A DNA stretch of 64,000 nucleotides from JACOMS01 sp051252005 (GTDB taxonomy: Bacteria > Pseudomonadota > Alphaproteobacteria > Caulobacterales > Maricaulaceae), in the NCBI GenBank assembly GCA_051252005.1, contig JBPOEZ010000008.1:91897-155896 (forward strand), given 5' to 3'. This document shows, in pieces, positions 1 through 8,382 of the stretch. Within the stretch, counting starts at the first letter, position 1; every line of letters starts with the position of its first letter. The position numbers and the translations under genes were made by a program. The notes under the pieces are model-generated. The model had not been told where the DNA came from. It saw only the letters and a list, made by a program, of their open reading frames with translations, and searched no databases.

Positions 1-8
1 GCAAACGT

Positions 9-40
9 AAAAAGCCGGGCTGGTGACAGTCCGGCTTTTT
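9..40. terminator. Bidirectional intrinsic terminator
   Basis: A GC stem (GCCGG at 14-18 with CCGGC at 31-35) is flanked by five A on the left and five T on the right, so it can act as a U-tract terminator on either strand. On the minus strand it lies just past the stop of the WecG-type glycosyltransferase gene. Confidence 0.8.
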
Positions 41-70
41 CATGCGCGTTTACAAGGTTTACGGAGCGAT

Positions 71-970
71 CTAGCTCGGCTTCCGTTTGGTCAGTGACCA
101 CTTCGTCCAAATCAGGAAAATCTTTGGCCCGTCCACAAGGTAGCGTTTCCAAAGGCGGCGCGGCTCGGACAAGAGCCGGTATAGCCACTCCATACGGATG
201 GCTTGCATCCATTTCGGCGCGCGCTTAACGCGGCCAGCAATAAAATCAAGACTCGCGCCCACACAGAGGCCAAGCCCCTTGCAATCCCCGCGCTCTAGGC
301 ATGCTTTTGCGACCATTTCCTGCTGCGGAGAGCCAACACAGATAAATGTATAGCGCGCAGGATTTTCTGCGACGAAGGCTGCTGCGGCGGCAATCGCTTC
401 GGGCTTATGGCGCATACCCATGGGCGGCTGATGGTGGTTAACTTTGTGAAGACCAAAACGGGCATTCACGATGGCAAGGATTTCTGCATCCGCTCCGATC
501 ACATTGATTGTGTCGGAGGGTTTAATCACATTATCAAAAAGCTGCGCTGTGAGGTCTGAACCCGGAACCGCATGCAGAGGAATGCCTGAGGCTTTCGCCA
601 TAAGTTCCAAAATCCGTGAGTCGCAAACGGACATCCAAGCCGCATCGTAGAGCGGCGCGTAAACACTTGGTTCCTTCCAAAGGCGCACAATGTGATCGAC
701 ATTTGGCGTCACCATATAGCGAAACTCATGAGCGTCAGTGACCCATTTGGCCCGTGATAAGGTCTGAACGGGATTTACAGGATCAAAGGCTGTTCCGACA
801 AAGTCATAAGACCGCTGATTGACCCGCCAATCAAGCAAGCCTTCCCGCTCGAATTCCGACCGATCAGCGCCGTTTTCACGCTCTGATATATCGGTCAGTC
901 CCGGAATGGCGTCCGCATCTCCGGTTGTATCAAGACCTGTCTCTATTAGCTTTTGTTCAACGGTTCCCAT
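71..970 (-). CDS. WecG/TagA/CpsF family glycosyltransferase
   Basis: 299 aa. The family transfers an N-acetylmannosaminuronate or related sugar to a lipid-linked acceptor in surface polysaccharide synthesis, at the inner face of the cytoplasmic membrane. Family signatures seen are a TPNVDHIV segment, SVCDSRILELM, the Rossmann-like INVIGADAEI segment, the FICVGSPQQE motif and a C-terminal AGRVKRAPKWMQ...GLEWLYRL-like block (here MEWLYRLLSEPRRLWKRY), typical of the family end. There is no signal peptide or clear membrane segment; the C-terminus is amphipathic. The start follows a GAGGG ribosome binding site. It is the last gene of a minus-strand run after ydcF and ftsEX, with a strong terminator downstream. 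The exact sugar and acceptor cannot be told. Confidence 0.85.
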   Translation of the reverse strand: MGTVEQKLIETGLDTTGDADAIPGLTDISERENGADRSEFEREGLLDWRVNQRSYDFVGTAFDPVNPVQTLSRAKWVTDAHEFRYMVTPNVDHIVRLWKEPSVYAPLYDAAWMSVCDSRILELMAKASGIPLHAVPGSDLTAQLFDNVIKPSDTINVIGADAEILAIVNARFGLHKVNHHQPPMGMRHKPEAIAAAAAFVAENPARYTFICVGSPQQEMVAKACLERGDCKGLGLCVGASLDFIAGRVKRAPKWMQAIRMEWLYRLLSEPRRLWKRYLVDGPKIFLIWTKWSLTKRKPS

Positions 971-1031
971 GTCGAGCCCTCACTTTCTAAGGGCCAATGT
1001 AACAAAATAGGGTTAGAAATGCGTTTACGGC

Positions 1032-1760
1032 TTACTCTTTTACGTCGTCAGGTGTGTCAGCTTTTTCTGGCAACGCGCCAAGTCTCGGCGTACCGCGTCC
1101 AGCGTCAGAGCCAATACGGCGAGCATAGGCGACTAAGAGTTTGCCGTATTCCTGTGTAAGGCGGCGAAATTTCTTATTGTCCTTCCACCATTTAACACTC
1201 GTATCTGCTAAGACGGGATAAGGCGTGATGTGAATACGTCCGCGTACCGCTGAAATTTCAACTTCAGCACGCGGCATATGATAGGCTGAGGTCACGAGAA
1301 TAATATGCTCATAACCGAGCGCATCAGACCAATTCGATGTTTCGCGGGCATTCCCGATGGTATCACGCGCAGCGTAATCCAGATCCACACAGCAAGCAGC
1401 AAGGCGCGGACTTAATGCCAGCAAGGCGAGGACATCCTCCCTTTCGTTGTTTTCATTGACGCCAGAGATCAGCAAGCGTTCTCCGTGTCCGCGGGTCAGA
1501 AGCTCTGCCGCCGTTTGCAACCGTCCGCCGCCTTTGCCCGTCCAGACAACAACTCCGTCGGCTTTTGGCACAACATCAGGCCGTTTCTGGTGATCTACAT
1601 TATAGGCAAAGGCTAAAAACCCGCCAAAAATCAAACCGACTCCCAATAAGACGAAATAAACGAATAGCCGCCTCCAAGCGCTTTGCTTAGCTATGCTACG
1701 CCTATCGGATTTGACTCTACCCGACGTTTTTTTCTGAGTGTTTTGACTCGCTTTGCTCAT
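1032..1760 (-). CDS. YdcF/SanA-like DUF218 membrane protein
   Basis: 242 aa. A basic N-terminus is followed by one membrane segment at about residues 30-52, then a DUF218 domain (ADGVVVWTGKGGGRLQTA, ERLLISGVN, ILVTSAYHMPRAE). DUF218 proteins of the ElyC/SanA/YdcF type are linked in other bacteria to envelope and peptidoglycan precursor maintenance; the molecular activity is not settled. Its ATG overlaps the stop of ftsX by 4 nt, so it is probably translationally coupled to ftsEX, fitting an envelope role. The C-terminal 30 residues are charged and look disordered. Confidence 0.8.
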   Translation of the reverse strand: MSKASQNTQKKTSGRVKSDRRSIAKQSAWRRLFVYFVLLGVGLIFGGFLAFAYNVDHQKRPDVVPKADGVVVWTGKGGGRLQTAAELLTRGHGERLLISGVNENNEREDVLALLALSPRLAACCVDLDYAARDTIGNARETSNWSDALGYEHIILVTSAYHMPRAEVEISAVRGRIHITPYPVLADTSVKWWKDNKKFRRLTQEYGKLLVAYARRIGSDAGRGTPRLGALPEKADTPDDVKE

Positions 1761-2668
1761 GCATCGCGCCGATCACGCCGCAGCTTATACAGCGTGGTTG
1801 TTGCCGCAACGCCTCCGCTAATCACGCCCATAATCAAGCCCAACACCAAAATTGATACAATTTCCTGCGCCCCAACGCGAATGTCAGGCAAAATATCACG
1901 CGCAAAAGAATAGGTCAGTCCTGAGAACACAATTAAGAATAATAAAGCTCCTGCCCCGCCGACAAAGGCCGCTTTCAAGCCAAGCTCTGTAAACCGGCGG
2001 GTAAAAAGACCAACAATGAAACGGTCAGGCGCGCCGACATGGGCTAATACATCAATAATTGTCTGCCGAGAGCGCAAAACTGCATGGGTCGCATAGCTTG
2101 CCACCGCCCCGCTTGCCGCCAATACGATTATAATGATGCCCGTTAAACCCATATGCAGCGCCCGCCATGTCTTGCGTATATTGTCACCCCATCTTTTATG
2201 ATCGTCAATATCTGTTTCAATGTCTACGCGGTTAAACGCCGCCTTCATCGCTGTAATATCGACAGCTTCGTCAGTTCCTGTATCGACCTTCAAAACAATC
2301 GGGACAAGAATATCGTCCGGCAAGGCCAATTCTCCGATCCAAGGCTTTAGCAATTCCCGCGCTTTTTTATCCGACAAAGGCGTCACGCGGCTTTGCGGTA
2401 ACTGCGCCGCGATAATATTTTTTCCCGTCTCGACAAGGTTGTCATGAGACTGATTTTCGCCTGGTAGGATCTGAACCGTGAGGGCGCGCTTCACATCGGA
2501 TTGCCAGTTTTGGCTTGCCTGGAACCCCGACATACTAATTAATAATGTTAGCCCCGCCAGAAAAGCCATTGTCGCCATGATGACAAAAAGAGGCCTTTCC
2601 GCGCTCGCATTTCTAGGCAGGATGGGGCCGTCTGCAGGCAATTGTTCAGCGGCACTTGCGCGGCTCAT
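1757..2668 (-). CDS. ftsX: Cell division ABC permease FtsX
   Basis: 303 aa inner-membrane protein. One membrane segment lies at about 28-48, a periplasmic region at about 50-170, and three more segments at about 175-200, 220-245 and 265-290, which is the FtsX topology. FtsX with FtsE forms a divisome-associated complex that controls peptidoglycan hydrolases in the periplasm. The gene starts 4 nt inside the end of ftsE, the usual coupled arrangement. Sequence similarity of FtsX proteins is low, so the call leans on topology and on the neighbouring ftsE. Confidence 0.88.
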   Translation of the reverse strand: MSRASAAEQLPADGPILPRNASAERPLFVIMATMAFLAGLTLLISMSGFQASQNWQSDVKRALTVQILPGENQSHDNLVETGKNIIAAQLPQSRVTPLSDKKARELLKPWIGELALPDDILVPIVLKVDTGTDEAVDITAMKAAFNRVDIETDIDDHKRWGDNIRKTWRALHMGLTGIIIIVLAASGAVASYATHAVLRSRQTIIDVLAHVGAPDRFIVGLFTRRFTELGLKAAFVGGAGALLFLIVFSGLTYSFARDILPDIRVGAQEIVSILVLGLIMGVISGGVAATTTLYKLRRDRRDA

Positions 2669-3366
2669 CCTGTCACCCCTCGTGTGAGCTGTCCGTTTTC
2701 GAGATATAATATATCTGCTGTAATCCCTGACAGTAGGCTCTGGTCATGGGTCGCGATTAATACCGTTGTCCCGCCTCTGTTCATCTCGAGGAACAGACGC
2801 AATAGACGCTGCGCCATATCAGGATCGACGTTGCCAGTGGGTTCGTCCGCAATTAATAAATCTGGTTTGGAAATAACCGCGCGCGCAATGGCGACGCGCT
2901 GTTTCTCTCCGCCAGAGAGAGTAGGCGGAAACGCCGTCAGCCGTTCGCCAAGCCCGACCCAGCGTAGAAGCTCTATTACATCATCCTCGTAGGCGCTTCG
3001 GCTCCCGCCTGTCGCCCTCAATGGTAAAGCTACATTTTGAAAGACATTGAGGTGATCGATTAAATCCGAAGCCTGAGAAACGAGACCGATCCGGCGCTTA
3101 AGGCGCTGTTTTTGCCGCGAAGGCAGTGTCGTGACCTCTTGGCCGAACAAGGACATGAGCCCCCGCGACGGCGCTAGGCCCAGCGACAAAAGGCTTAGAA
3201 GCGTGGACTTCCCGGCACCAGACGCGCCTGTTAAAAAGGTAAACGCCCCCTTTTCGAGTTCAAGATCGACGCCCGATAAGATTTCAGGCCCGCGACCGTA
3301 GCGTAATCCGATGCGCTCGAGCTGCACAAGGTTATCCCCGCGCTTTATGACATTAGGTCCAGCCAT
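2665..3366 (-). CDS. ftsE: Cell division ATP-binding protein FtsE
   Basis: 233 aa ABC ATPase. It has Walker A GASGAGKST, the Q-loop region GLVSQASDLIDHLNVFQNV, ABC signature LSGGEKQRVAIARA and Walker B LLIADEPTGNVD followed by an H-loop (ATHDQSLL). It energises FtsX at the division site. It is the first gene of the minus-strand ftsE-ftsX-ydcF run and is divergent from the zinc-ribbon gene at 3483; the 116 bp between them must hold both promoters. Confidence 0.92.
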   Translation of the reverse strand: MAGPNVIKRGDNLVQLERIGLRYGRGPEILSGVDLELEKGAFTFLTGASGAGKSTLLSLLSLGLAPSRGLMSLFGQEVTTLPSRQKQRLKRRIGLVSQASDLIDHLNVFQNVALPLRATGGSRSAYEDDVIELLRWVGLGERLTAFPPTLSGGEKQRVAIARAVISKPDLLIADEPTGNVDPDMAQRLLRLFLEMNRGGTTVLIATHDQSLLSGITADILYLENGQLTRGVTG

Positions 3367-3482
3367 AGGTTTATGTGCCCGCTCGTTGGGAATAGGCGCG
3401 CGAAGAAAGGCGCGGCAAAGGCTTGGGACTGGACATCATGCTGAGAATAGGCACTCTACGTTAAAAATCGAATCAGGCGTTT

Positions 3483-4337
3483 ATGATACTCACTTGTCCA
3501 GATTGTTCCACGCGTTATTCCGTTAAAGACGACGCAGTCGGACCGAACGGCCGCACTGTAAGGTGTTCAAGCTGTAGTGCAACATGGTTTGTTGCTTCAG
3601 ATGCAGACACACTCGCGCTCGAAGACAACCTTGCTGCCGACATAGAGCGGATTGACGCGCTGAAAGACACATTTCCTGAAAATAGATTTTCCGAAGACAG
3701 TATTTCAGAACAACCGGTTATTAACCGCGTACCGCCCCCGCGCGGCAATTCACCAAAAAGCGCTCCATCCAAGCCCGCTATGGGCGCTCATGTTCAAGTC
3801 AGAGATAAGGTTGACAGAGAGCGCAGAAACCGCCGCCTTATCGGCATTGTGATGATTTGGACGATTACCCTTGGTTTATTGGCCTGCGCGGCCGGTTTGG
3901 CCTACGTATTCAGACAGCCTATTGTTGACAACAATCCGGCACTCGCCAGTGTCTATAAAAAGGCCTTCAATATTTCTGTTAAAGCCTCTGGCCTTGATTT
4001 TGAAAAACCTGGGACCAGCCATACGGAAATCGACGGCAAACCCGTTTTAGTCATAAACGGCATGATCATAAACAGATCCAATGACACACAAGTTTTGCCC
4101 ATGGTTGAACTCGCGCTTGCTAATGGTAGCGGAGACATCATTACCTCTTGGCTCGTTGAGCTCGACCAAGCCGTAATCGGCGCCAAACAACGGCTACCCT
4201 ATGTCTCTCAATATCCGAATCCTCCGCTCGATGCGGCGGAATTAAAGTATAAATTCGTGACAGAAGACACTACGGCCTCTGACGGTAAAGCCCTTAGAGC
4301 TCAGGATACCACGCCAGTCTTGGCGAGCAACGAGTAA
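3483..4337 (+). CDS. MJ0042-type zinc-ribbon membrane protein
   Basis: 284 aa. The N-terminus carries the two CxxC knuckles of the zinc_ribbon_5/MJ0042 family (TCPDCSTRY and VRCSSCSATW), followed by an acidic then basic linker, one membrane segment at about 120-143 and a C-terminal DUF3426-like extracytoplasmic domain (VLVINGMIINRSNDTQ..P.VELAL). Such proteins are widespread in alphaproteobacteria and deltaproteobacteria, commonly opposite ftsE as here. The function is unknown; a metal-bound cytoplasmic head and a periplasmic domain suggest an envelope sensor or scaffold, which is inference. Confidence 0.8.
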   Translation: MILTCPDCSTRYSVKDDAVGPNGRTVRCSSCSATWFVASDADTLALEDNLAADIERIDALKDTFPENRFSEDSISEQPVINRVPPPRGNSPKSAPSKPAMGAHVQVRDKVDRERRNRRLIGIVMIWTITLGLLACAAGLAYVFRQPIVDNNPALASVYKKAFNISVKASGLDFEKPGTSHTEIDGKPVLVINGMIINRSNDTQVLPMVELALANGSGDIITSWLVELDQAVIGAKQRLPYVSQYPNPPLDAAELKYKFVTEDTTASDGKALRAQDTTPVLASNE

Positions 4338-4387
4338 CCTGCACGTTCGGCTTTGCAATTTACGCCCCTCCCCGCCATAATAGCTTC

Positions 4388-4906
4388 GTGAGTGATGATT
4401 TTGACAAACGCGAATGGCAAGAGAGGCAAGCAGAACAAGATGCGGCCTATGAAAAACAGCGCGCCAAAGACGAAAAAACAAAAGCGCGCTCTGCCCGCAA
4501 TGCCAAACGAAAGATTGAACGCCTTCGCGCCAAGCTAAAAGAGGCAGGCGAATTATCTGAGTGGGAAGACGAGTTTTCAGAATCCGTCACCGAGAGGCTT
4601 GATAAATTTGGCTCAGCCTTTGCCGACCCCGAAAAAGGACGAAGCGGCGACGCGCTCTCCTTTGCACAGAAAAAAGTCGTGTCAGCGCTGAACAAGAAAG
4701 CTAAAGGCGAAAAAAGTGCCTCCAGTTTTAAGAAGAATAGCGACTTTAAATCCAAATCAAAAAACAGTTTCACCCCGCGCGTGCGGCAGATAGAAGACGA
4801 CATGCCAGAGGAAGACAAAATTCCAGAAACTCACAGACCTGATTACATTCCAGACAAGCCTAAACGCCCGTTCCTGCGGATCGTTAGCAACAAGGATAAG
4901 CCATGA
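4388..4906 (+). CDS. Hypothetical charged coiled-coil protein
   Basis: 172 aa, GTG start. The product is very rich in Lys, Glu, Asp and Arg; residues 1-60 are Arg/Lys/Glu/Ala-rich and should form a coiled coil, and the rest looks disordered, ending in PKRPFLRIVSNKDKP. No membrane segment, no known domain. Its stop overlaps the ATG of the acetyltransferase gene (ATGA), so the pair is likely co-translated. The reading is supported by the overlap and by the lack of an alternative long frame; the function is unknown. Confidence 0.6.
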   Translation: MSDDFDKREWQERQAEQDAAYEKQRAKDEKTKARSARNAKRKIERLRAKLKEAGELSEWEDEFSESVTERLDKFGSAFADPEKGRSGDALSFAQKKVVSALNKKAKGEKSASSFKKNSDFKSKSKNSFTPRVRQIEDDMPEEDKIPETHRPDYIPDKPKRPFLRIVSNKDKP

Positions 4907-5424
4907 CGCCTATTATCGAAACCGAGCGATTAATCTTGCGCGAAATTAATATGGAAACAGACTTTGACGGATTTGCCGATATGATGAGCGATGAAGACAC
5001 AGTTCGGTTCATTGGCGGGAAAACCCTCAACCGAGCGGAAACTTGGCGCAGTACGGCTGGCCTGATCGGGCACATGGAAATTCGCGGTTACGGCTTTATG
5101 TCTGTTATTGAAAAAGCAACCGGAGAATGGGTAGGCCGCGTTGGCCCGTGGTTTCCAGAAGGCTGGCCAGAGCCAGAAGTCGGCTGGACTATCCACCGCA
5201 ATCACTGGCGCAAGGGTTACGCAAAAGAGGCCGGAGCGGCTTGTGTCGACTATTGTTTCAACACGCTGGGCTGGGACAGGATTATCCATGTGATCGCCGA
5301 AGACAATATTGCCAGCATAAAAACCGCCGAAGCCATTGGTTCAAAGCGCATGTATCACATAGATCACCTACCGCCATTCGGCGACGTAAACTGCTGGGCC
5401 TACGGCCAAGAGCGAAGCAAGTAA
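4903..5424 (+). CDS. GNAT family N-acetyltransferase (RimJ/RimL type)
   Basis: 173 aa. N-terminal TPIIETERLILRE is the hallmark of the RimJ/RimL subfamily (Acetyltransf_3); the acetyl-CoA-binding region appears as GWTIHRNHWRKGYAKEAGAA, followed by IIHVIAEDNIASIKTAEAIG. It would transfer an acetyl group from acetyl-CoA to an amine, either a protein N-terminus or a small molecule; the substrate is not predictable. It overlaps the preceding coiled-coil gene by 4 nt and converges on the LytTR gene. Confidence 0.85.
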   Translation: MTPIIETERLILREINMETDFDGFADMMSDEDTVRFIGGKTLNRAETWRSTAGLIGHMEIRGYGFMSVIEKATGEWVGRVGPWFPEGWPEPEVGWTIHRNHWRKGYAKEAGAACVDYCFNTLGWDRIIHVIAEDNIASIKTAEAIGSKRMYHIDHLPPFGDVNCWAYGQERSK

Positions 5425-5445
5425 GCCCCTATACCCAAAACGTTT

Positions 5446-6177
5446 CTAAACCCATCCAGCATCGCGGACGGCTTTTACATTATTTCTGCTGACTGGCGCT
5501 TGGGCATTGTTATGCAGGGTAAGGCTGATTTTCCCGCCTGCCTTTCCCGCAGTTTTCACCCCTGCTTCCGCCACCCACCATGAACGGTGCGTTGTCATAC
5601 CGGCCAAAGGCGCGGTTTCAGTAATGGCATCCGTGAGCCGCATCAATATGAGTTCGTCGCCTTTGGACGTATGCACGCGGACATAATGGTCCTCGGCGGA
5701 AAGCGCGTAAATCTCCGCGCCGCGCAGATGCACCGGAAGACGTTCTAAAAGAGCGGGCGGCGCGTCCGACTGATCACCTATGGTATCAGTCTTGCCGCGT
5801 TCTCCGAGAAAGCCCGCGAGTGAAATCACGAAGGCGATGACCCAAATATACAAAAACATCATGATGACACTGGCCGCGTCGACGGGCTGTTTCGCATAAA
5901 TTGAAAACCCGAGCAGAATGACAAAGACGGCCAAAGCTGATGTGAAAGAGCGCAGCGCCATGAATTGCCAAGGCCGCGCTTTAAATTCAAACGCCTTAAA
6001 AAGCAGATCCGCAGCGCCTGCGCCGAACCCGCCTGCTATACAAAGCCCAACCCAATAGAGGAGCCGGCTTAAAAATGACAAATTACTCGTTCCATAAGGG
6101 CCGAGTATCGCCAAGATAAGCCCCGCAGCCGCGGAAACCATCAGCAGCGGCATCATAGATTGAGTAATTTTGCGCAT
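5446..6177 (-). CDS. Membrane-anchored LytTR DNA-binding regulator
   Basis: 243 aa from the ATG chosen here. About four membrane segments lie at 8-28, 38-58, 72-92 and 98-122, then a C-terminal LytTR domain (LSAEDHYVRVHTSKGDELILMR as its conserved core, later HRSWWVAE and PVSRNNVKAV). LytTR domains bind pairs of short repeats and control transcription; here the domain is held at the membrane, so activity may respond to a membrane or ligand signal. A longer frame reaches 6291 but lacks a ribosome binding site and would cover an inverted repeat; the ATG at 6177 follows GGGGAC. It is divergent from the DUF2306 gene. Confidence 0.82.
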   Translation of the reverse strand: MRKITQSMMPLLMVSAAAGLILAILGPYGTSNLSFLSRLLYWVGLCIAGGFGAGAADLLFKAFEFKARPWQFMALRSFTSALAVFVILLGFSIYAKQPVDAASVIMMFLYIWVIAFVISLAGFLGERGKTDTIGDQSDAPPALLERLPVHLRGAEIYALSAEDHYVRVHTSKGDELILMRLTDAITETAPLAGMTTHRSWWVAEAGVKTAGKAGGKISLTLHNNAQAPVSRNNVKAVRDAGWV

Positions 6178-6260
6178 GTGTCCCCGATTGAATAGCCGCC
6201 CAAAGTACACACTGGCAAACTTTGCCGCCGCCGCCAATAAAAACCTTACCACTGGCGATA

Positions 6261-6288
6261 CGTGAACGGTAATAACGCTCCGTTCACG
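6261..6288. promoter_or_regulatory. Perfect inverted repeat, candidate LytTR operator
   Basis: CGTGAACGG (6261-6269) and CCGTTCACG (6280-6288) form a perfect 9-bp inverted repeat with a 10-nt spacer, about two helical turns centre to centre. Read outward each arm gives A/T-CCGTTCAC, close to the LytTR half-site consensus with a GTT core. It sits between the divergent LytTR and DUF2306 genes. Operator function is inferred. Confidence 0.5.
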
Positions 6289-6375
6289 CATACTAGGCGC
6301 GTTTTGCGTAGATCCGCTTTACCGCCCGAGAGTTCTACCGCTTTATGTCCTCACACAAAAAGAGGAACCACACTT

Positions 6376-6768
6376 ATGAACGTTGATATTTTCCTAGGCG
6401 CGTCGCCCGTCATCATTATCCACACACTTTGCGCATTTGCCGCGCTAGGAACGGGGATCGCTGTTTGGCGAGCGCGCAAGGGCACCAAGGCGCATAAAGC
6501 CCTAGGCCGCATTTTTGTCATGCTCATGGCCGTTACGGCCTTTTCGGCAATTTTTATACGTTTGGTCAATAAAGGACAGTTTAGCTTTATACACCTCTTC
6601 GTTCCCTTAACTTTTTTCGCCATATGGCAAGCCATATATTACATACGCAAAGGGGACATTCGCCGCCATAAGAAGGCTGTTAAGGGCATGTTTTTCGGCG
6701 CACTCTTGATTCCAGGCATATTATCCTTCCTGCCGGGGCGTCTTATGTGGATGGTTTTCTTTGGGTAA
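6376..6768 (+). CDS. DUF2306 family membrane protein
   Basis: 130 aa with four predicted membrane segments. The family landmarks are present: KAHKALGRIFVMLMAVTAF, the IHLFVPLTFFAIWQAI segment, RRHKKAVKGMFFG and the terminal LSFLPGRLMWMVFFG. Several conserved His residues lie at membrane boundaries, as in the family; the biochemical role is unknown. The longest frame begins at 6262, but the ATG at 6376 has an AGAGGA ribosome binding site and matches the family start. It faces a membrane LytTR regulator across an inverted repeat, so it is a likely regulatory target or partner. Confidence 0.8.
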   Translation: MNVDIFLGASPVIIIHTLCAFAALGTGIAVWRARKGTKAHKALGRIFVMLMAVTAFSAIFIRLVNKGQFSFIHLFVPLTFFAIWQAIYYIRKGDIRRHKKAVKGMFFGALLIPGILSFLPGRLMWMVFFG

Positions 6769-6785
6769 AGCCTCCCCATTGCCTG

Positions 6786-6814
6786 TTGCATCCTTTTGCC
6801 GCGCCACTTATAAA
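6786..6814 (+). promoter_or_regulatory. Sigma-70-type promoter for the suc operon
   Basis: TTGCAT at 6786-6791 and TATAAA at 6809-6814 are separated by 17 nt. Transcription would begin near 6821, leaving a leader of about 58 nt that can fold GAGGC against GCCTC just before the sucC ribosome binding site. Predicted by eye only. Confidence 0.5.
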
Positions 6815-6878
6815 GATGGGCATAAACGGAGGCTGCACGCGCGGCCTCTTTTCGTGAACAGGCAACGGGAAATTTTTC

Positions 6879-8072
6879 ATGAACATACACGAGTATCAGG
6901 GCAAAGCTGTCCTTAAGGAAATCGGCGCGCCGGTTAGCAAAGGGATTGCAATTTTCAAGGCCAGTGAGGCCCGCGCGGCCGCAGAAGAACTGGGCGGCCC
7001 ATTATGGGTTGTGAAATCTCAAATTCACGCAGGCGGACGCGGTAAGGGTACCTTTATTGGCGCGCCTAAAGATGCCAAAGGCGGTGTACGTCTTGCCTTC
7101 TCTATCGACGACGTTGTTAAAAACGCCGAAGAAATGCTCGGCGAATTTCTCGTAACAGAACAAACGGACGCTAATGGCAAGCAAGTGAACCGCCTTTATA
7201 TTGAAGACGGATCAGACATTGACCGCGAGCTTTATCTCTCCATCATCATCAACCGCGAAACATCGCGCGTCTCGTTCATCGTTTCCACCGAAGGCGGCAT
7301 GGACATTGAAGGCGTTGCTCACGATACACCTGAAAAAGTCATCAATTTTGACATTGATCCAGCCACAGGCTTCATGCCGCATCATGGCCGTAAATTGTCA
7401 AAAGCGTTGAACCTAAAAGGTGATCTTGCAAAACAAGCTAATAAGCTTGGCCGCACACTTTATAATGGCTTCCTTGCCAAAGACATGGCGATGCTTGAGA
7501 TTAACCCTCTCATTGTCACTGAAGATCAGCGTCTACATTGTCTTGACGCGAAAATCAGTTTTGACGAGAACGCTCTCTATCGCCACAAAGATATTGAGGC
7601 GCTTCGCGACATCACTGAAGAAGACCCGAAAGAAACCGAAGCCAAAAAATACGACCTGTCCTATGTGGCTCTCGACGGCAACATTGGCTGTATGGTCAAC
7701 GGCGCGGGTCTTGCCATGTCAACTATGGACATCATCAAGCTTTACGGCGCAGAGCCCGCTAACTTCCTCGACGTCGGCGGCGGCGCGACAAAAGAAAACA
7801 TTGTTGCTGCGTTTAAGATTTTGACCTCTGATGACAAAGTCAAAGGCATCTTGATCAACATCTTTGGCGGCATCATGAGATGCGACGTCATTGCTCAAGG
7901 CGCTGTGGACGCGGTTAAAGAAGTTGGTCTTCAAGTGCCGCTTGTTGTGCGCCTCGAAGGCACAAACGTCGAAGCCGGAAAGAAGATCATCGATAATTCA
8001 GGTCTAAACGTGATTTCTGCGGATGATCTTGACGACGCCGCGCAGAAAATCGTCGCGGCAGTTGGCGGGTAA
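6879..8072 (+). CDS. sucC: Succinyl-CoA synthetase beta subunit
   Basis: 397 aa. With SucD it interconverts succinyl-CoA, ADP/GDP and phosphate with succinate, CoA and NTP in the TCA cycle. It has the N-terminal MNIHEYQGKAVLKE start of the family, an ATP-grasp fold (WVVKSQIHAGGRGKG, DMAMLEINPLIV) and the C-terminal domain with FLDVGGGATKENI and LINIFGGIMRCDVIA. Length is usual. It begins the suc operon; mdh, which often precedes it in alphaproteobacteria, is not upstream here. Confidence 0.96.
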   Translation: MNIHEYQGKAVLKEIGAPVSKGIAIFKASEARAAAEELGGPLWVVKSQIHAGGRGKGTFIGAPKDAKGGVRLAFSIDDVVKNAEEMLGEFLVTEQTDANGKQVNRLYIEDGSDIDRELYLSIIINRETSRVSFIVSTEGGMDIEGVAHDTPEKVINFDIDPATGFMPHHGRKLSKALNLKGDLAKQANKLGRTLYNGFLAKDMAMLEINPLIVTEDQRLHCLDAKISFDENALYRHKDIEALRDITEEDPKETEAKKYDLSYVALDGNIGCMVNGAGLAMSTMDIIKLYGAEPANFLDVGGGATKENIVAAFKILTSDDKVKGILINIFGGIMRCDVIAQGAVDAVKEVGLQVPLVVRLEGTNVEAGKKIIDNSGLNVISADDLDDAAQKIVAAVGG

Positions 8073-8075
8073 CGC

Positions 8076-8363
8076 ATGCTAAGGTCTAAAGTCTCACTCC
8101 CCTTACTGTTGGCGGCGCTTTTGTCTGCTTGTAGTTTTGAAGGCGTTTCTGAGGCAAAGACCGCTTGTGTTTCCGAAATACAAAATAAGCTTAACGTCGA
8201 CGTTTCAGCGTCGCCGTCCAGTTGGAGTAGTTTTGCCGGTACCGGGGGGAAGGGAACGACGTTTACCTTTACTCAGACCTCCAATGTGCCGGGCGTTGTT
8301 TGCCAAACTAGCGGCGGAAAAGTCGTGGCGCTCACCAAATCAGAAACTATGGTTGTTAAATAA
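8076..8363 (+). CDS. Small lipoprotein encoded between sucC and sucD
   Basis: 95 aa. A basic N-terminus and hydrophobic core end in a lipobox LSAC with the lipidated Cys at residue 19; two further Cys lie at about residues 30 and 75. The mature part is Ser/Thr/Gly-rich and probably beta-structured (GTTFTFTQTSNVPGVVCQ). It starts 3 nt after the sucC stop and ends 19 nt before sucD, so it must be transcribed with the TCA genes. No family was recognised. The export signal and the tight spacing argue that it is a real gene; its function is unknown. Confidence 0.7.
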   Translation: MLRSKVSLPLLLAALLSACSFEGVSEAKTACVSEIQNKLNVDVSASPSSWSSFAGTGGKGTTFTFTQTSNVPGVVCQTSGGKVVALTKSETMVVK

Positions 8364-8382
8364 AGTTCGAATCGAGTAAATT

